NCBI RefSeq assembly: GCF_000756615.1
Contig: NZ_CP009288.1
Coordinates: 992,001-1,056,000, forward strand
From: Paenibacillus durus
GTDB taxonomy: Bacteria; Bacillota; Bacilli; Paenibacillales; Paenibacillaceae
Length of the DNA: 64,000 bases
Direction of reading: 5' to 3'
This document shows positions 23,869-33,279 of this stretch, in pieces. Position 1 is the stretch's first letter; each line of letters begins with the position of its first letter. A program made the translations under genes and the position numbers. Under the pieces are notes generated by a model that worked only from the letters and a program-made list of their open reading frames with translations, was not told the DNA's origin and searched no databases.

Positions 23869-26256
23869 TTATCTCATATTTTTAGAATATACATTTAACT
23901 GAATATTTGGGAACTTACGTCTAAATTCCATAATTAAATTTGAACAACTTTGACATGCATCTAGTTCTGTAAACAAATCTATTCGCCCTTTAACATTAGG
24001 GTCTTTTATTTGAGAAGCAATATCTTCAAGAATCTTTGCCTCCGTGTCATTAAATCTTGGAAATTCATCATCAACATAGGTTTCCAATGACTTATCAACT
24101 TTAGAATAACTGAAATCTCCAACATTACTACCAACGCTATCAGAGGAATGAATCTGACTGTGTGCTTGAAATTCTTTATTAATACCAGGAATGCTTACAT
24201 CTGCCACTGCGACATTTCCACTACTTAACTTTCTTAGTTTTCTATCAAGTTTATCTCTCTGTGTTTTTGAGAGATTTTTGTATTCGTCGGAATTTCTTAT
24301 TTTTTCTATTTCTCTGTTAATATCGCCTCTAACATTTTGAGTTTTCTCATATAAGCTATCTATTGTCCGATTAGGTAATCTATTTTCACCCGTCCCCTCA
24401 GCCTCTTTCACAGGCTTCGAATTTAAAGCTTGGGATGACTCTGCTGTTTGGATTTCGGGGACAGTGTCTTTCCATAGAGATTTAGGATTAAAGAATAAGC
24501 TGCCTCCCTCTATGATCCCTAATGTATTAATAATATTCGACCAATGCTCGGGTGACCAAGCATCTTCAGGAAACATGGCTTCTCGAATGGTGCCGTGGAA
24601 TCCGAGGGTCAGCCAATTGGCTGTGTCATTTGGTGAATCAAATGCCTTATTTGCTCTTTCCACATAACTTAGATACATCCCTTTAGGGATGCCTAACGAC
24701 AAATAATCCAAAAATGCGTCAACTGAATCGAATTTTTTTTGATTCCTTTCTGCTGCGGCATAATAAACTCCTTTTCCTAATTGGATTAGGCTGTCTCCGG
24801 ATTCCTTAAACATATCGCGTAATATGTCTGCTTGTTCTATGGCTACTTGCCCGTTTATTATTGCACTGCGCCCCGTTTCTTGCAGATAGCGTTCCCACCA
24901 AGACTTAGGCGCCTCTGCTTCTGGCTTCGCTTGCTGAGCCATATAGCGGTCATAATTGGCTTTCCAGCGGCTTCTCACCTCAGCAGGGATCTGGCGATAG
25001 GCATGTTGTAGGGCATTCGCCTCGTTTAGCAGGTTTTTCACCAGCTCTAGTGGGCCGCCGGAATGGGCGATGTGACGCGCACTCGTAAATACCTTTCCCC
25101 AAATCCATTTGCTGTAGTAGGCTTGTTTGGCCTTCTCATGCTCATAGTGGCTGATGAGTCCCTGTAGCGCCAGGCCCGCCAAGTGTTTCAGCGGATGCGG
25201 GCCTCCTTTGGCGCCGCCTCCGGCACGGCTTGTTCCCGTGCTTCGAACAGGGATCGCACCGGTGACTTGCAACACCGTTGCGGCTACTTTACCTGCAGGT
25301 CCGCCAAGCGTATTTAAGAGCACTCCTGCCACTTTCCCGACGACCGGAATGGAGCCTAAGAGCTTGGACACCGCACCGAGCAAACCATCGGCTTGCTTTT
25401 GCGCGGCCGGGCTGGTGACCTTCGCCGCAGGAGTAGGAGCAGGGGCCGGGCTGCTGGATGACGCCTGAGCGGCTGCTGCAGCTTGTGCCGCCTGATATGC
25501 CTGGATGCTCATTAACGGCGGTTCCGGAATCGGAGGGAGGTCGGCTACAAAGACCGGAGCTTTGACCGTCCCTTCCTGCTGAATCACCGGGGCTTTGAAA
25601 TCCGTTTCACCATCCAGCACCATGCTGCTAGCGCCGCCTTTCAGATACAGGGCGGTTCCAGCTTCTAGCGACAGTTGCTGACCCGCCTTAAGGTTCACGT
25701 GACCCCCTTGAATCTGTACATTCCCCAGACTGCTGACCGTAATGCCGCTCTCCTCGTTCAACATAATAGAAAGTTCACCCGAGGTGGAAAGGGTCAGCTC
25801 TTGCCCGGACATCTCTACACCGCTTCCTTGCGCGTGCTGCCACACCTTTACATCCGGTGGGCCATGGACGTGGCGCTGTTGGCGGAGGGAATCGGTCACA
25901 TAAGCATCCTGCTCCCGGTTTGTCGGCAGATACAAGTTCACTCGTTCCCCGATTTCGGGCATATCGTACCAGCCGCTGTGTTCTTCCGCGGCATAGCGGG
26001 TTGCTGCCGGAAACCAGCAGGCTTTGGTTGGGTCTTGCTTAGGATCAATATCCAGTTGAAGCTGCATAAAATCCTGCTGGACCTTTAGCACCGTTCCCGT
26101 TAGCGAAATCCCGGTGACCCGGTCGTTCTCATACCGGGCATAGCGGATATCCGTCTCGGCTTGCAGATCGTAACGGGTACGCAGTAAGCCATCTGCTAAC
26201 GTGGTGACCGCCCGCACGACGGCCAGCTCCTTGCCTTGCCCGACCGGTAATATTTG
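23869..26256 (-). CDS. 5'-truncated VgrG with C-terminal deaminase toxin (orphan cassette)
   Basis: The VgrG-like reading frame begins at LPVGQGKELAVVRAV, homologous to about residue 243 of the full-length VgrG at 36100-39225; the whole late-control-D domain and the VgrG start are missing. The frame is open 13 codons further into the upstream type I terminator (26295). The gpV OB domain, needle, Ala/Pro linker and pre-toxin follow, nearly identical to 36100-39225 up to the seam EAEGTG. The last 60 residues contain RFNDTEAKILEDIASQI and DLFTELDACQSCSNLIMEF, matching polymorphic-toxin deaminases (TE in place of HAE, CxxC zinc ligands). It is likely silent until recombined onto a full VgrG. Confidence 0.8.
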   Translation of the reverse strand, partial: QILPVGQGKELAVVRAVTTLADGLLRTRYDLQAETDIRYARYENDRVTGISLTGTVLKVQQDFMQLQLDIDPKQDPTKACWFPAATRYAAEEHSGWYDMPEIGERVNLYLPTNREQDAYVTDSLRQQRHVHGPPDVKVWQHAQGSGVEMSGQELTLSTSGELSIMLNEESGITVSSLGNVQIQGGHVNLKAGQQLSLEAGTALYLKGGASSMVLDGETDFKAPVIQQEGTVKAPVFVADLPPIPEPPLMSIQAYQAAQAAAAAQASSSSPAPAPTPAAKVTSPAAQKQADGLLGAVSKLLGSIPVVGKVAGVLLNTLGGPAGKVAATVLQVTGAIPVRSTGTSRAGGGAKGGPHPLKHLAGLALQGLISHYEHEKAKQAYYSKWIWGKVFTSARHIAHSGGPLELVKNLLNEANALQHAYRQIPAEVRSRWKANYDRYMAQQAKPEAEAPKSWWERYLQETGRSAIINGQVAIEQADILRDMFKESGDSLIQLGKGVYYAAAERNQKKFDSVDAFLDYLSLGIPKGMYLSYVERANKAFDSPNDTANWLTLGFHGTIREAMFPEDAWSPEHWSNIINTLGIIEGGSLFFNPKSLWKDTVPEIQTAESSQALNSKPVKEAEGTGENRLPNRTIDSLYEKTQNVRGDINREIEKIRNSDEYKNLSKTQRDKLDRKLRKLSSGNVAVADVSIPGINKEFQAHSQIHSSDSVGSNVGDFSYSKVDKSLETYVDDEFPRFNDTEAKILEDIASQIKDPNVKGRIDLFTELDACQSCSNLIMEFRRKFPNIQLNVYSKNMR

Positions 26257-26276
26257 TGAATAATGCAAGAAAACGA

Positions 26277-26472
26277 ACATAATAAAACAGGTCAATTATG
26301 GTGGTGCCTGACCATAATCGACCTGTCCAATGTAACGCTATTACGTTAGATAGGGTTATACTTCTTTCAGTTTTTATGTGCGTATAGCTCAAATCGTAAA
26401 AACTTCCTACAGGTAAAATAAAGTTTCTTAGTAATGCTGAGGTAAGGCGCTCATTCTGGACTGGGTAGCCCC
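26277..26472 (-). repeat. Type I 3' element, copy C
   Basis: On the minus strand it starts GGGGGCTACCCAGTC eight bases after the immunity stop and has the same internal blocks (TACCTGTAGGAAG, TACGCACAT, TAACG-TAATAG-CGTTA) and a CAGGTCGATTATGGT/ACCATAATTGACCTG terminator at 26276-26326. Immediately beyond it the truncated VgrG frame begins, so the breakpoint of the orphan cassette lies at the end of this element. Confidence 0.85.
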
Positions 26473-26479
26473 CTAAAGG

Positions 26480-27217
26480 TCAATCCATATAATCTATGAC
26501 ATTCAATATTGTATCTCTCAAGGCAATATAGTTCGTTCCTTCATAAGGCAATATTTCCTCGTATATTTTTGTAAATAATTTTTTTAACTCTGTTTCTTCG
26601 ATTTGAGCAACTTCATTTTCCATCATTTCTACTAATTCAAGAAAAAGGCTTAATTTCAGGGAGAAGTCAGGTTCAACAGTTCCCCTCTCCTCAACAAAGT
26701 GAATGCTATCAGAAACAACATGCTTACTAGCATTTACAAGAACAAATCCAACCATTTCATCATTTTGCAGAACAAAAGAAAAGTTCTCAGTCATGTCCAC
26801 TAAAACAACTCGCTCTAATTTATCCCATTTCTCTGAATAAGAAATTATCTTATCCTCTCTAGGATAATATTCTGTTATATAGGACAATTGACTGTTGAAA
26901 TTTTTCTTTTCTCTTAATTTAATGCTCCCGTGTTTTACCTCAATCTGTTTTATATCCGATTCTTCTTTGATAATATTTATGGGTTCTGTTAGTTTTATTA
27001 CAGCCCCAGAAAACTTTAAATCATCTTTATTGAATAAAATAGTATCCGCATCAGACCACAACCAATCAAAACTTCCATATGAATTTTTTTTTAGTTCTTC
27101 TATGTCTTTGTAATCTTTTGCCTTACCAATCCAGATGATTTGACTGGATAAATACCATCTTATCTCTTCATTAATAATGGTTTGAATGTTATCAATTATT
27201 AATTTCATAATTTTCAT
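26480..27217 (-). CDS. Immunity protein for split VgrG toxin (putative)
   Basis: A 245-residue, Glu/Ile-rich cytoplasmic protein with no family that I recognise. Its ATG overlaps the toxin stop by four bases (ATGA), a strong sign of translational coupling. It is followed directly by type I element copy C. After the transposon insertion upstream, it would depend on transcription starting within or beyond the transposon. Confidence 0.65.
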   Translation of the reverse strand: MKIMKLIIDNIQTIINEEIRWYLSSQIIWIGKAKDYKDIEELKKNSYGSFDWLWSDADTILFNKDDLKFSGAVIKLTEPINIIKEESDIKQIEVKHGSIKLREKKNFNSQLSYITEYYPREDKIISYSEKWDKLERVVLVDMTENFSFVLQNDEMVGFVLVNASKHVVSDSIHFVEERGTVEPDFSLKLSLFLELVEMMENEVAQIEETELKKLFTKIYEEILPYEGTNYIALRDTILNVIDYMD

Positions 27218-28147
27218 GGCATTATTTGAGTCGCAGGCGGCATAGTTCCTCCACTAGGAGTGGGAATAGTTCCTTTTACTATTGAGTCATGTGTGACGGG
27301 CATACCAGGATCTGTCGGTTTTCCACCAAAAATAGCAGCACCACTTTCACCCCTTGCCCCATCTGGTCCATAACTAGTAATTACATTCCCTTTGGAACTA
27401 CCTTTACTCTCAACTATTACCACATTGTCCCCTTTCCTATATATCAAATTTTGAGAATTGTTGCCTGAAACATATACTGCGTCAGGCTTTGATAAAATCT
27501 CTAGCTCTTTCTCTTTTCCAAGTCTACCGTGGTAGTTACTTGCATATTTAATTTTTCCGTCCTTGGCTTTACCACTAATATCGGATGCAGATTTAGCCTG
27601 CTTCTCGAACCCTTTAGGTTCACCTTCAGCTTTCCCCGTCCCCTCAGCCTTAGGCGGTTTCTCCTTTGGTTTGCTCGGCTTGGAAGAACCAGGTTTCCCT
27701 TCACCTTGTATCATTTGCCAAAGCTCCGCCGAGCTTTGTCCGGTGTTGGAGGCTCCGCTGTAGGCCAGCTTCCCTCCATGGGTCATAAGGCCAGCGGATG
27801 CGGCTGCCGTAAGTAAGGCTGCTGGCGTTAATACGCCCGTAGGAGTCATTGCCACGGAAAGGCCTTCTCCTCCCGCACCAGCGATGAATTCCAAACCGCC
27901 TTGCACAGTGGTGACTACGTTACCTGCAACTTCTCCTGCCTTGCCCGCTATGGGATGCTTAGGGTGATAATCGCGTTGCTGGTATAACCCCATGAACATG
28001 TTGACCCTAATGGTTTCATTCGCTCCCTGGGCAAAATCCCAGAGGATTTCCCCTTGAAGCTGCGCGGCTTCTCTCTGGGCCTCGGTGTTTCTGCTAAAGC
28101 ATAACGCCGCGAAGCTGGCGGGATTGCCTGTCCGGAAGTTGCCAGAT
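27214..28147 (-). pseudogene. C-terminal toxin part of VgrG split by transposon
   Basis: This frame continues the VgrG at 31076-33227. It contains an unusual pre-toxin (ISGNFRTGNPASF, ANETIRVNMFMGLYQQRDYHP), a glycine-rich hydrophobic segment, the seam KAEGTGKAEG and a 130-residue toxin domain. The toxin has NYHGRLGKEKELEILSKPDA, an NLIYRKGDNVVIVE strand pair and 'NVITSYGPDGARGESG', then GGKPTDPGMPVTH. A similar terminal domain occurs in Rhs/CdiA-type toxins; a colicin E5/D-like (BECR) RNase is a possibility only. ATG 27999 lacks a good ribosome site, so the part is likely untranslated. Confidence 0.7.
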
Positions 28148-28241
28148 ATAATGACCGTATTCTAGCAAAGGAAAAAGGATACTTCCATCGCGTGTATGCC
28201 TGCTAGCACAGGCCGCACCGGAAATATCCTTCATCATTAGA

Positions 28242-28807
28242 CATGGTCATTGTAACAGAGTATGCGCTGGTTGAAAAGATCCCTGGTGTTTTTCGTCAGG
28301 GGTGCGGAGGAGGTGCCCTGCCCGTGCTGCACAGAGAACCTGGAGATTATCGGTAGCCGGGAGCGGAAGGTCCGGGGTGGGGGTGGTGAGCTGCGCCAAC
28401 TGGTGATTCGCAGACTCCGGTGTGCGGGATGCCGCAGGATTCACCATGAGCTCCCGGATCTACTCATTCCCTATAAACGGTACGATTCCCGTTGTATCGA
28501 ACAGGCGGTCACGGAGCCGGAGGCGTCCGTGACCGCCTGCGCGGAAACCTCTACGTTACGGCGTTGGAAGGTCTGGTTTCGCGTGCTCTCTATCTACTTC
28601 ATCCTCGTTCTGCAGGCGCTGGAGGCTCGGATGTCCGGCCTCGCTCCCGGGTCCCCCGAAGCTTCGGATCACCTGCGTATGACCTCCGCCCCCGCCTTTC
28701 GTCAGCAAGGACCCGGCTGGCTGGCCAGACTTGTCCGCCCCGTCGCAAACGCTCATTTGTGGGTACATACCCGTTTTGCCTATCTGTCCGCCCCGGCTCT
28801 ACGGTAG
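28242..28807 (+). pseudogene. DUF6431-like zinc-ribbon protein, frameshifted
   Basis: The first codons (MVIVTEYALVEKIPGVF, from ATG 28242) are in one frame and the main body is in another: EEVPCPCCTENLEIIGSRER, then RRLRCAGCRRIHHELPDLLI, with two CxxC zinc pairs. Joining them near 28300 gives the usual DUF6431 protein that precedes the transposase in this transposon family. As it stands the gene is broken by one frameshift. Its role in transposition is unknown. Confidence 0.6.
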
Positions 28808-28847
28808 ACTCTCCTTGAGTTCATTTCAGGAAGGAGTTTACCGACCC

Positions 28848-30200
28848 ATGAAAGACCAAAAGAAAGCCGAAGCCCTCGCCGCAGAGCGGATGCAGCTTCT
28901 CGCTCCCCTGCTTGCCGAAGGGCTGGACCCGGCCAAAGCCCGGGAGATGAAAGCGCAGATTTGTAAGCAAACCGGACTCTCCGAACGTACCTTGCGCCGG
29001 TATTTGGCGAGTTACCGGAGCGAAGGATTTACCGGCCTGAAGCCCAAAGGCAAAGGGCGGCAGCCCTCCGAAGAGATTCTTCCTACCGCCGTGCTCGAGC
29101 AAGCGATTCTCTTGCGCCGGGAGGTCCCCGGCCGCAGCGTCGCACAGCTCATTCAGATTTTAGAATGGGAAGGGCGGATTTCGCCGGGCCAAATTAAGCG
29201 TAGTACCCTGCAGGAGAGACTGACTGCCTGTGGCTACAGCTCGCGCCATCTGCGGATGTACGCCGAATCCGGGGTTGCCGCCAGACGCTTCCAGCAGCGC
29301 CACCGGAACCAGCTGTGGCAGTCAGACCTCAAATACGGACCGTATTTGCCCCTTGGCGAAAGCGGGACGATGAAACAGGTGTATCTGGTCGTGTTCATTG
29401 ACGACGCTACAAGGTTTATTCTGCATGGGGAGTTTGTGCCGGTCATGGACCAGCGGCTGGTCGAATCGGCGTTTCGCCAAGCGATCCAGAAGTATGGGGT
29501 ACCAGAAGCGGTCTATTTTGACAACGGCAAGCAGTACCGTACCCAAGCCATGACCCGGATATGTTCCAAGCTCGGAACCCGGCTGCTCTATGCGAAGCCC
29601 TACTCGCCTGAATCCAAAGGCAAGGTCGAACGGTTTAACCAAATCGTCGATTCGTTTCTGAGCGAAGTCGCCTTGGAGAAGCCGAAGACACTCGAGCAGT
29701 TGAATGAGCGCTTCGAGGTATGGCTCTCGGAGTGCTACCAGCACAAGCCCCACTCCGCCCTGCCGGACAAGCAAAGCCCGGAAACGGCGTTTCGGAGTGA
29801 CAAGAAAGCACTGCGGTTCATGGACCCGGATACCTTGGCGGACGCGTTCTTGCATAGTGAAAAGCGGAAGGTCGACAAGTCGGGCTGCATTAGCTTCATG
29901 AACCGAAAGTACGAAGTGGGCCTGACGGTCATTGGCTGTACGGTCGAGGTGGTTTATGACCCGGCAGACCCCACGGAACTGACGATTGAGTATGAGGGAC
30001 GAGCGCCGTGGCGGGTGCGCGAGATGGAAATCGGTCAGCGGGCGGGAACCCGTCCGGCGTTGCCGGAGCACCTGGGCGCATCTATGACCGACACGTCGAG
30101 ACTGCTGGAGGCGGCAGAGCAGCGACACCAGCAGCGCAAACAGCGGGAAGCACCTGCGGTGACGTACCGCAGAGTGCAGGCGGAGGATGGCCATGTTTGA
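28848..30200 (+). CDS. rve-type (DDE) transposase
   Basis: 450 residues from ATG 28848 (AAGGAG upstream). N-terminal helix-turn-helix (KQTGLSERTLRRYLASYRSEG). Integrase core with Asp in LWQSDLKYGPYLP, Asp in AVYFDNGKQYRTQAM and Glu in PESKGKVERFNQIVDSFL, followed by a Mu-type C-terminal beta-barrel. The proteins pair with an AAA ATPase as in Tn552/IS21/Mu-type transposition, where the ATPase selects the target. The coding sequence overlaps the ATPase gene. Confidence 0.88.
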   Translation: MKDQKKAEALAAERMQLLAPLLAEGLDPAKAREMKAQICKQTGLSERTLRRYLASYRSEGFTGLKPKGKGRQPSEEILPTAVLEQAILLRREVPGRSVAQLIQILEWEGRISPGQIKRSTLQERLTACGYSSRHLRMYAESGVAARRFQQRHRNQLWQSDLKYGPYLPLGESGTMKQVYLVVFIDDATRFILHGEFVPVMDQRLVESAFRQAIQKYGVPEAVYFDNGKQYRTQAMTRICSKLGTRLLYAKPYSPESKGKVERFNQIVDSFLSEVALEKPKTLEQLNERFEVWLSECYQHKPHSALPDKQSPETAFRSDKKALRFMDPDTLADAFLHSEKRKVDKSGCISFMNRKYEVGLTVIGCTVEVVYDPADPTELTIEYEGRAPWRVREMEIGQRAGTRPALPEHLGASMTDTSRLLEAAEQRHQQRKQREAPAVTYRRVQAEDGHV

Positions 30201-30993
30201 GTCCTTCTACGAGTTGCACCGTGCTCCGTTCTCCAGAGATCTTGCGGTAGACGAGTTATATGCGTCTGCGTCGCAGGAAGAAATGCTCGGGCGTCTGGCC
30301 TATGTCGCGGAACGCCAGTGGTTTGCCGTGCTCACAGGGGACTGCGGGACCGGGAAAACGACTACGATCCGGCGGTTAGCCAAGGAACTGGACGAGGCGC
30401 GCTTTAAGCTACTCTACCTGTCCGATTCGAAACTGACCCCGCGCCACTTCTACAAAGGGCTGCTGGAGCAGCTCGGCTGTGAGTCGAAATTTTACCGGGG
30501 GGATGCAAAACGGCAGTTACACCGGGAGATTGAACTCATGCGTGGGATTCACCGGCTACAGCCCGTGGTCGTGGTCGATGAAGCCCATCTGCTGGACCGG
30601 GAGATGCTGGAGGAACTGCGATTTCTACTAAATCTGAAAATGGATTCACAGAGTCCGATGGCCCTGATTCTGGTGGGGCAAAGCGAACTGTGGGACCGGC
30701 TGGGGCTGCAAGCCTATGCGGCGATCCGCCAGCGAATTGATATGCAGTGTTATCTTCCGCATATGGACCGGGCGGAAGTGGGGGCCTATATGAAGAGGCA
30801 TCTGAGTGCAGCAGGTGCCGAGCATGAACTGTTTACGGAGGCGGCGATGGATGAAATCTACCGTTTTTCCAGCGGAGCCGCCCGGCTGGTGAACAAGCTC
30901 TGTACCCACGCGTTGATCTACGGCGCACAGAACAAGCACCGGATTGTGGACGACCATATGGTAAAGCGCGTGATCCAGGGAGAATTGTCATGA
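30193..30993 (+). CDS. ExeA-like AAA ATPase of transposon
   Basis: 266 residues from ATG 30193, seven bases after GGAGG, overlapping the transposase end by eight bases. Walker A is GDCGTGKTT, Walker B is VVVVDEAHLLD, with a following sensor region (ALILVGQSELWDRL, then RIDMQCYLPHM). The N-terminal 'FYELHRAPFSRD' is characteristic of ExeA/TniB-like transposition ATPases. It would act as target-selection and activation factor for the neighbouring transposase. Confidence 0.88.
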   Translation: MFESFYELHRAPFSRDLAVDELYASASQEEMLGRLAYVAERQWFAVLTGDCGTGKTTTIRRLAKELDEARFKLLYLSDSKLTPRHFYKGLLEQLGCESKFYRGDAKRQLHREIELMRGIHRLQPVVVVDEAHLLDREMLEELRFLLNLKMDSQSPMALILVGQSELWDRLGLQAYAAIRQRIDMQCYLPHMDRAEVGAYMKRHLSAAGAEHELFTEAAMDEIYRFSSGAARLVNKLCTHALIYGAQNKHRIVDDHMVKRVIQGELS

Positions 30994-31075
30994 TTCTCCC
31001 TGCTTTTCTATCCTACTGCGGACAGCATGGCCGTCAATAGCAGGACAGCTTACACCGTCAACCTCCGGTCATTAT

Positions 31076-33227
31076 GGGTTAGCAGTAACACCTCGGCCGC
31101 CATGATTTGACTTTCTCCAGTTTGTTCAAGTATTCTTTCCCACCAGGACTTAGGTTTCTCCGCTTGTGGCTTCGGCTGCTGTGCCATATAGCGGTCATAA
31201 TTGGCCTTCCAGCGGCTTCTTACCTCTGCAGGGATCTGGTGATAGGCATGTTGCAGGGCATTTGCCTCGTTCAGCAGGTTTTTCATAAGCTCCAGTGGGC
31301 CGCCGGAATGGGCGATGTGACGCGCACTCGTAAATACCTTTCCCCAAATCCATTTGCTGTAGTAGGCTTGTTTGGCCTTCTCATGCTCGTAGTGGCTGAT
31401 GAGTCCCTGTAGCGCCAGGCCCGCCAAGTGTTTCAGCGGATGCGGGCCTCCTTTGGCGCCGCCTCCGGCACGGCTTGTTCCCGTGCTTCGAACAGGGATC
31501 GCACCGGTGACTTGCAACACCGTTGCGGCTACTTTACCTGCAGGTCCGCCAAGCGTATTTAAGAGCACTCCTGCCACTTTCCCGACGACCGGAATGGAGC
31601 CTAAGAGCTTGGACACCGCACCGAGCAAACCATCGGCTTGCTTTTGCGCGGCCGGGCTGGTGACCTTCGCCGCAGGAGTAGGAGCAGGGGCCGGGCTGCT
31701 GGATGACGCCTGAGCGGCTGCTGCAGCTTGTGCCGCCTGATATGCCTGGATGCTCATTAACGGCGGTTCCGGAATCGGAGGGAGGTCGGCTACGAAGACC
31801 GGAGCTTTGACCGTCCCTTCCTGCTGAATCACCGGGGCTTTGAAATCCGTTTCACCATCCAGCACCATGCTGCTGGCTCCGCCTTTCAGATACAGGGCGG
31901 TTCCAGCTTCTAGCGACAGTTGCTGACCCGCCTTAAGGTTCACGTGACCCCCTTGAATCTGTACATTCCCCGGACTGCTGACCGTAATGCCGCTATCCTC
32001 GTGCAAAATAATGGAAAGTTCACCCGAGGTGGAAAGGGTCAGCTCTTGCCCGGACATCTCTACACCGCTTCCTTGCGCGTGCTGCCACACCTTTACATCC
32101 GGTGGGCCATGGACGTGGCGCTGTTGGCGGAGGGAATCGGTCACATAAGCATCCTGCTCCCGGTTTGTCGGCAGATACAAGTTCACTCGTTCCCCGATTT
32201 CCGGCATATCGTACCAGCCGCTGTGTTCTTCTGCGGCATAGCGGGTTGCTGCTGGAAACCAGCAGGCTTTGGCAGGGTCTTGCTTAGGATCAATGTCCAG
32301 TTGAAGCTGCATAAAATCCAGCCCGACCTTTAACACCGTTCCCGATAGCGAAATCCCGGTGACCCGATCGTTCTCATACCGGGCGTAGCGGATATCCAAC
32401 TCGGCTTGCAGATCATAACGGGTACGCAGCAAGCCATCCGCTAACGTGGTGACCGCCCGTACGACGACCAGCTCTTTGCCTTGCCCGATCGGTAACGTAA
32501 GGAGGTCGCCTAGCGCATAATATTGCAGACTTTCAATGGTATAGGTGACATACGAACCGGCGCGTTCTCCCGGTTTTCCTGCGCCGGGTTCATGAAACGT
32601 ATTGCGTACCTGATAAAAGATATCCCCTTCGACTTTGTGCGGCTGACCATCCGGCATCCCAAAGAAAATTTTAGGTGATGCGGCGGTCACCTCCGGCACC
32701 AGTACGGAACCGAAGCGGGAGGCGAGACGCTTTAAAAAGGCCCAGTCTGTCTCCTCATATTGTAGAACAAATGCATCCAGCTTGGCATCCTGGGTCAGGG
32801 TATCAATCAGATCTCCGTACGCATACTTACGTACCAGCGCGGTGACCAGATCCTCATAGGTACGGTGAGCATCCTGATAGGAACGTTTTTTCACCTGGAT
32901 ATCCATCTGATACGAATGCGAGGCGGCCTCCAGTTCAAAGGTATAGACTCCCCGTTCACAATGAACGGACATGCGTATGATGATCCCGTGGAACAGTCTT
33001 CTTAGCAGCCCTCCTTGTCCATCCAGCTGAAGAATGGCAATCGGCTCTTGCTCCATGGATTGTCCAATCCATGCGGCCCCTTGTTCTTCGGACAGGAGGC
33101 CTGTCATCTGTAAATAAGCATGCTCGTTAATGGCTCTGTTGATTTGGAGCTGCTCAATATGCTGCGGCTGAAAAGGCCCGAACAAGCGGAGGCTTTCATA
33201 GCCAATCTCGGCTAACTGTAGGCTCAA
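31076..33227 (-). pseudogene. N-terminal part of toxin-VgrG split by transposon
   Basis: The first roughly 717 codons of a VgrG whose frame runs on into the transposon end and stops at 31050. The TTG start (LSLQLAEIGYESLR, with AAGGAG 12 bases upstream) is shared with 39225. It carries the late-control-D fold with YEETDWAFLKRLASRFGS, the OB domain (LQLDIDPKQDP...WFPAATRYAAEEHSGWYDMP), a needle, an Ala/Pro-rich linker and the KLLGSIPVVGKVAGVLLN segment. It departs from the other VgrGs after KSWWER (ILEQTGESQIMAAEV). The C-terminal half with the toxin lies at 27214-28147. Confidence 0.85.
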
Positions 33228-33279
33228 ATAACTTCGTGTCTCCTTTCTGGCATTGCAGGGCTAGTATCCGGTTCAGCGG

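Larger units (their letters stand above)
28148..31075 (+). mobile_element. Transposon with rve transposase and ExeA-like ATPase
   Basis: About 2.9 kb, bounded by the inverted repeat ATAATGACCG (28148-28157 and, reversed, 31066-31075). Near the right end CCGTCAA occurs twice, possibly as transposase binding sites; near the left end there is a hairpin AAGGATACTTCC/GGAAATATCCTT. It contains a DUF6431-like gene, a DDE transposase and an AAA ATPase. It is GC-richer than the host region and interrupts a VgrG gene. A clear target duplication was not seen, so the exact ends are provisional. Confidence 0.8.

Noticed and set aside
7364..26472. Type I 3' elements as MITEs or IS ends
   Set aside because: There are no terminal inverted repeats joining both ends, no target duplications, and all copies sit in one orientation directly after immunity genes.
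29322..30194. 290-codon minus-strand frame
   Set aside because: Antisense to the transposase gene with its catalytic DDE residues; high GC content keeps the frame open by chance.
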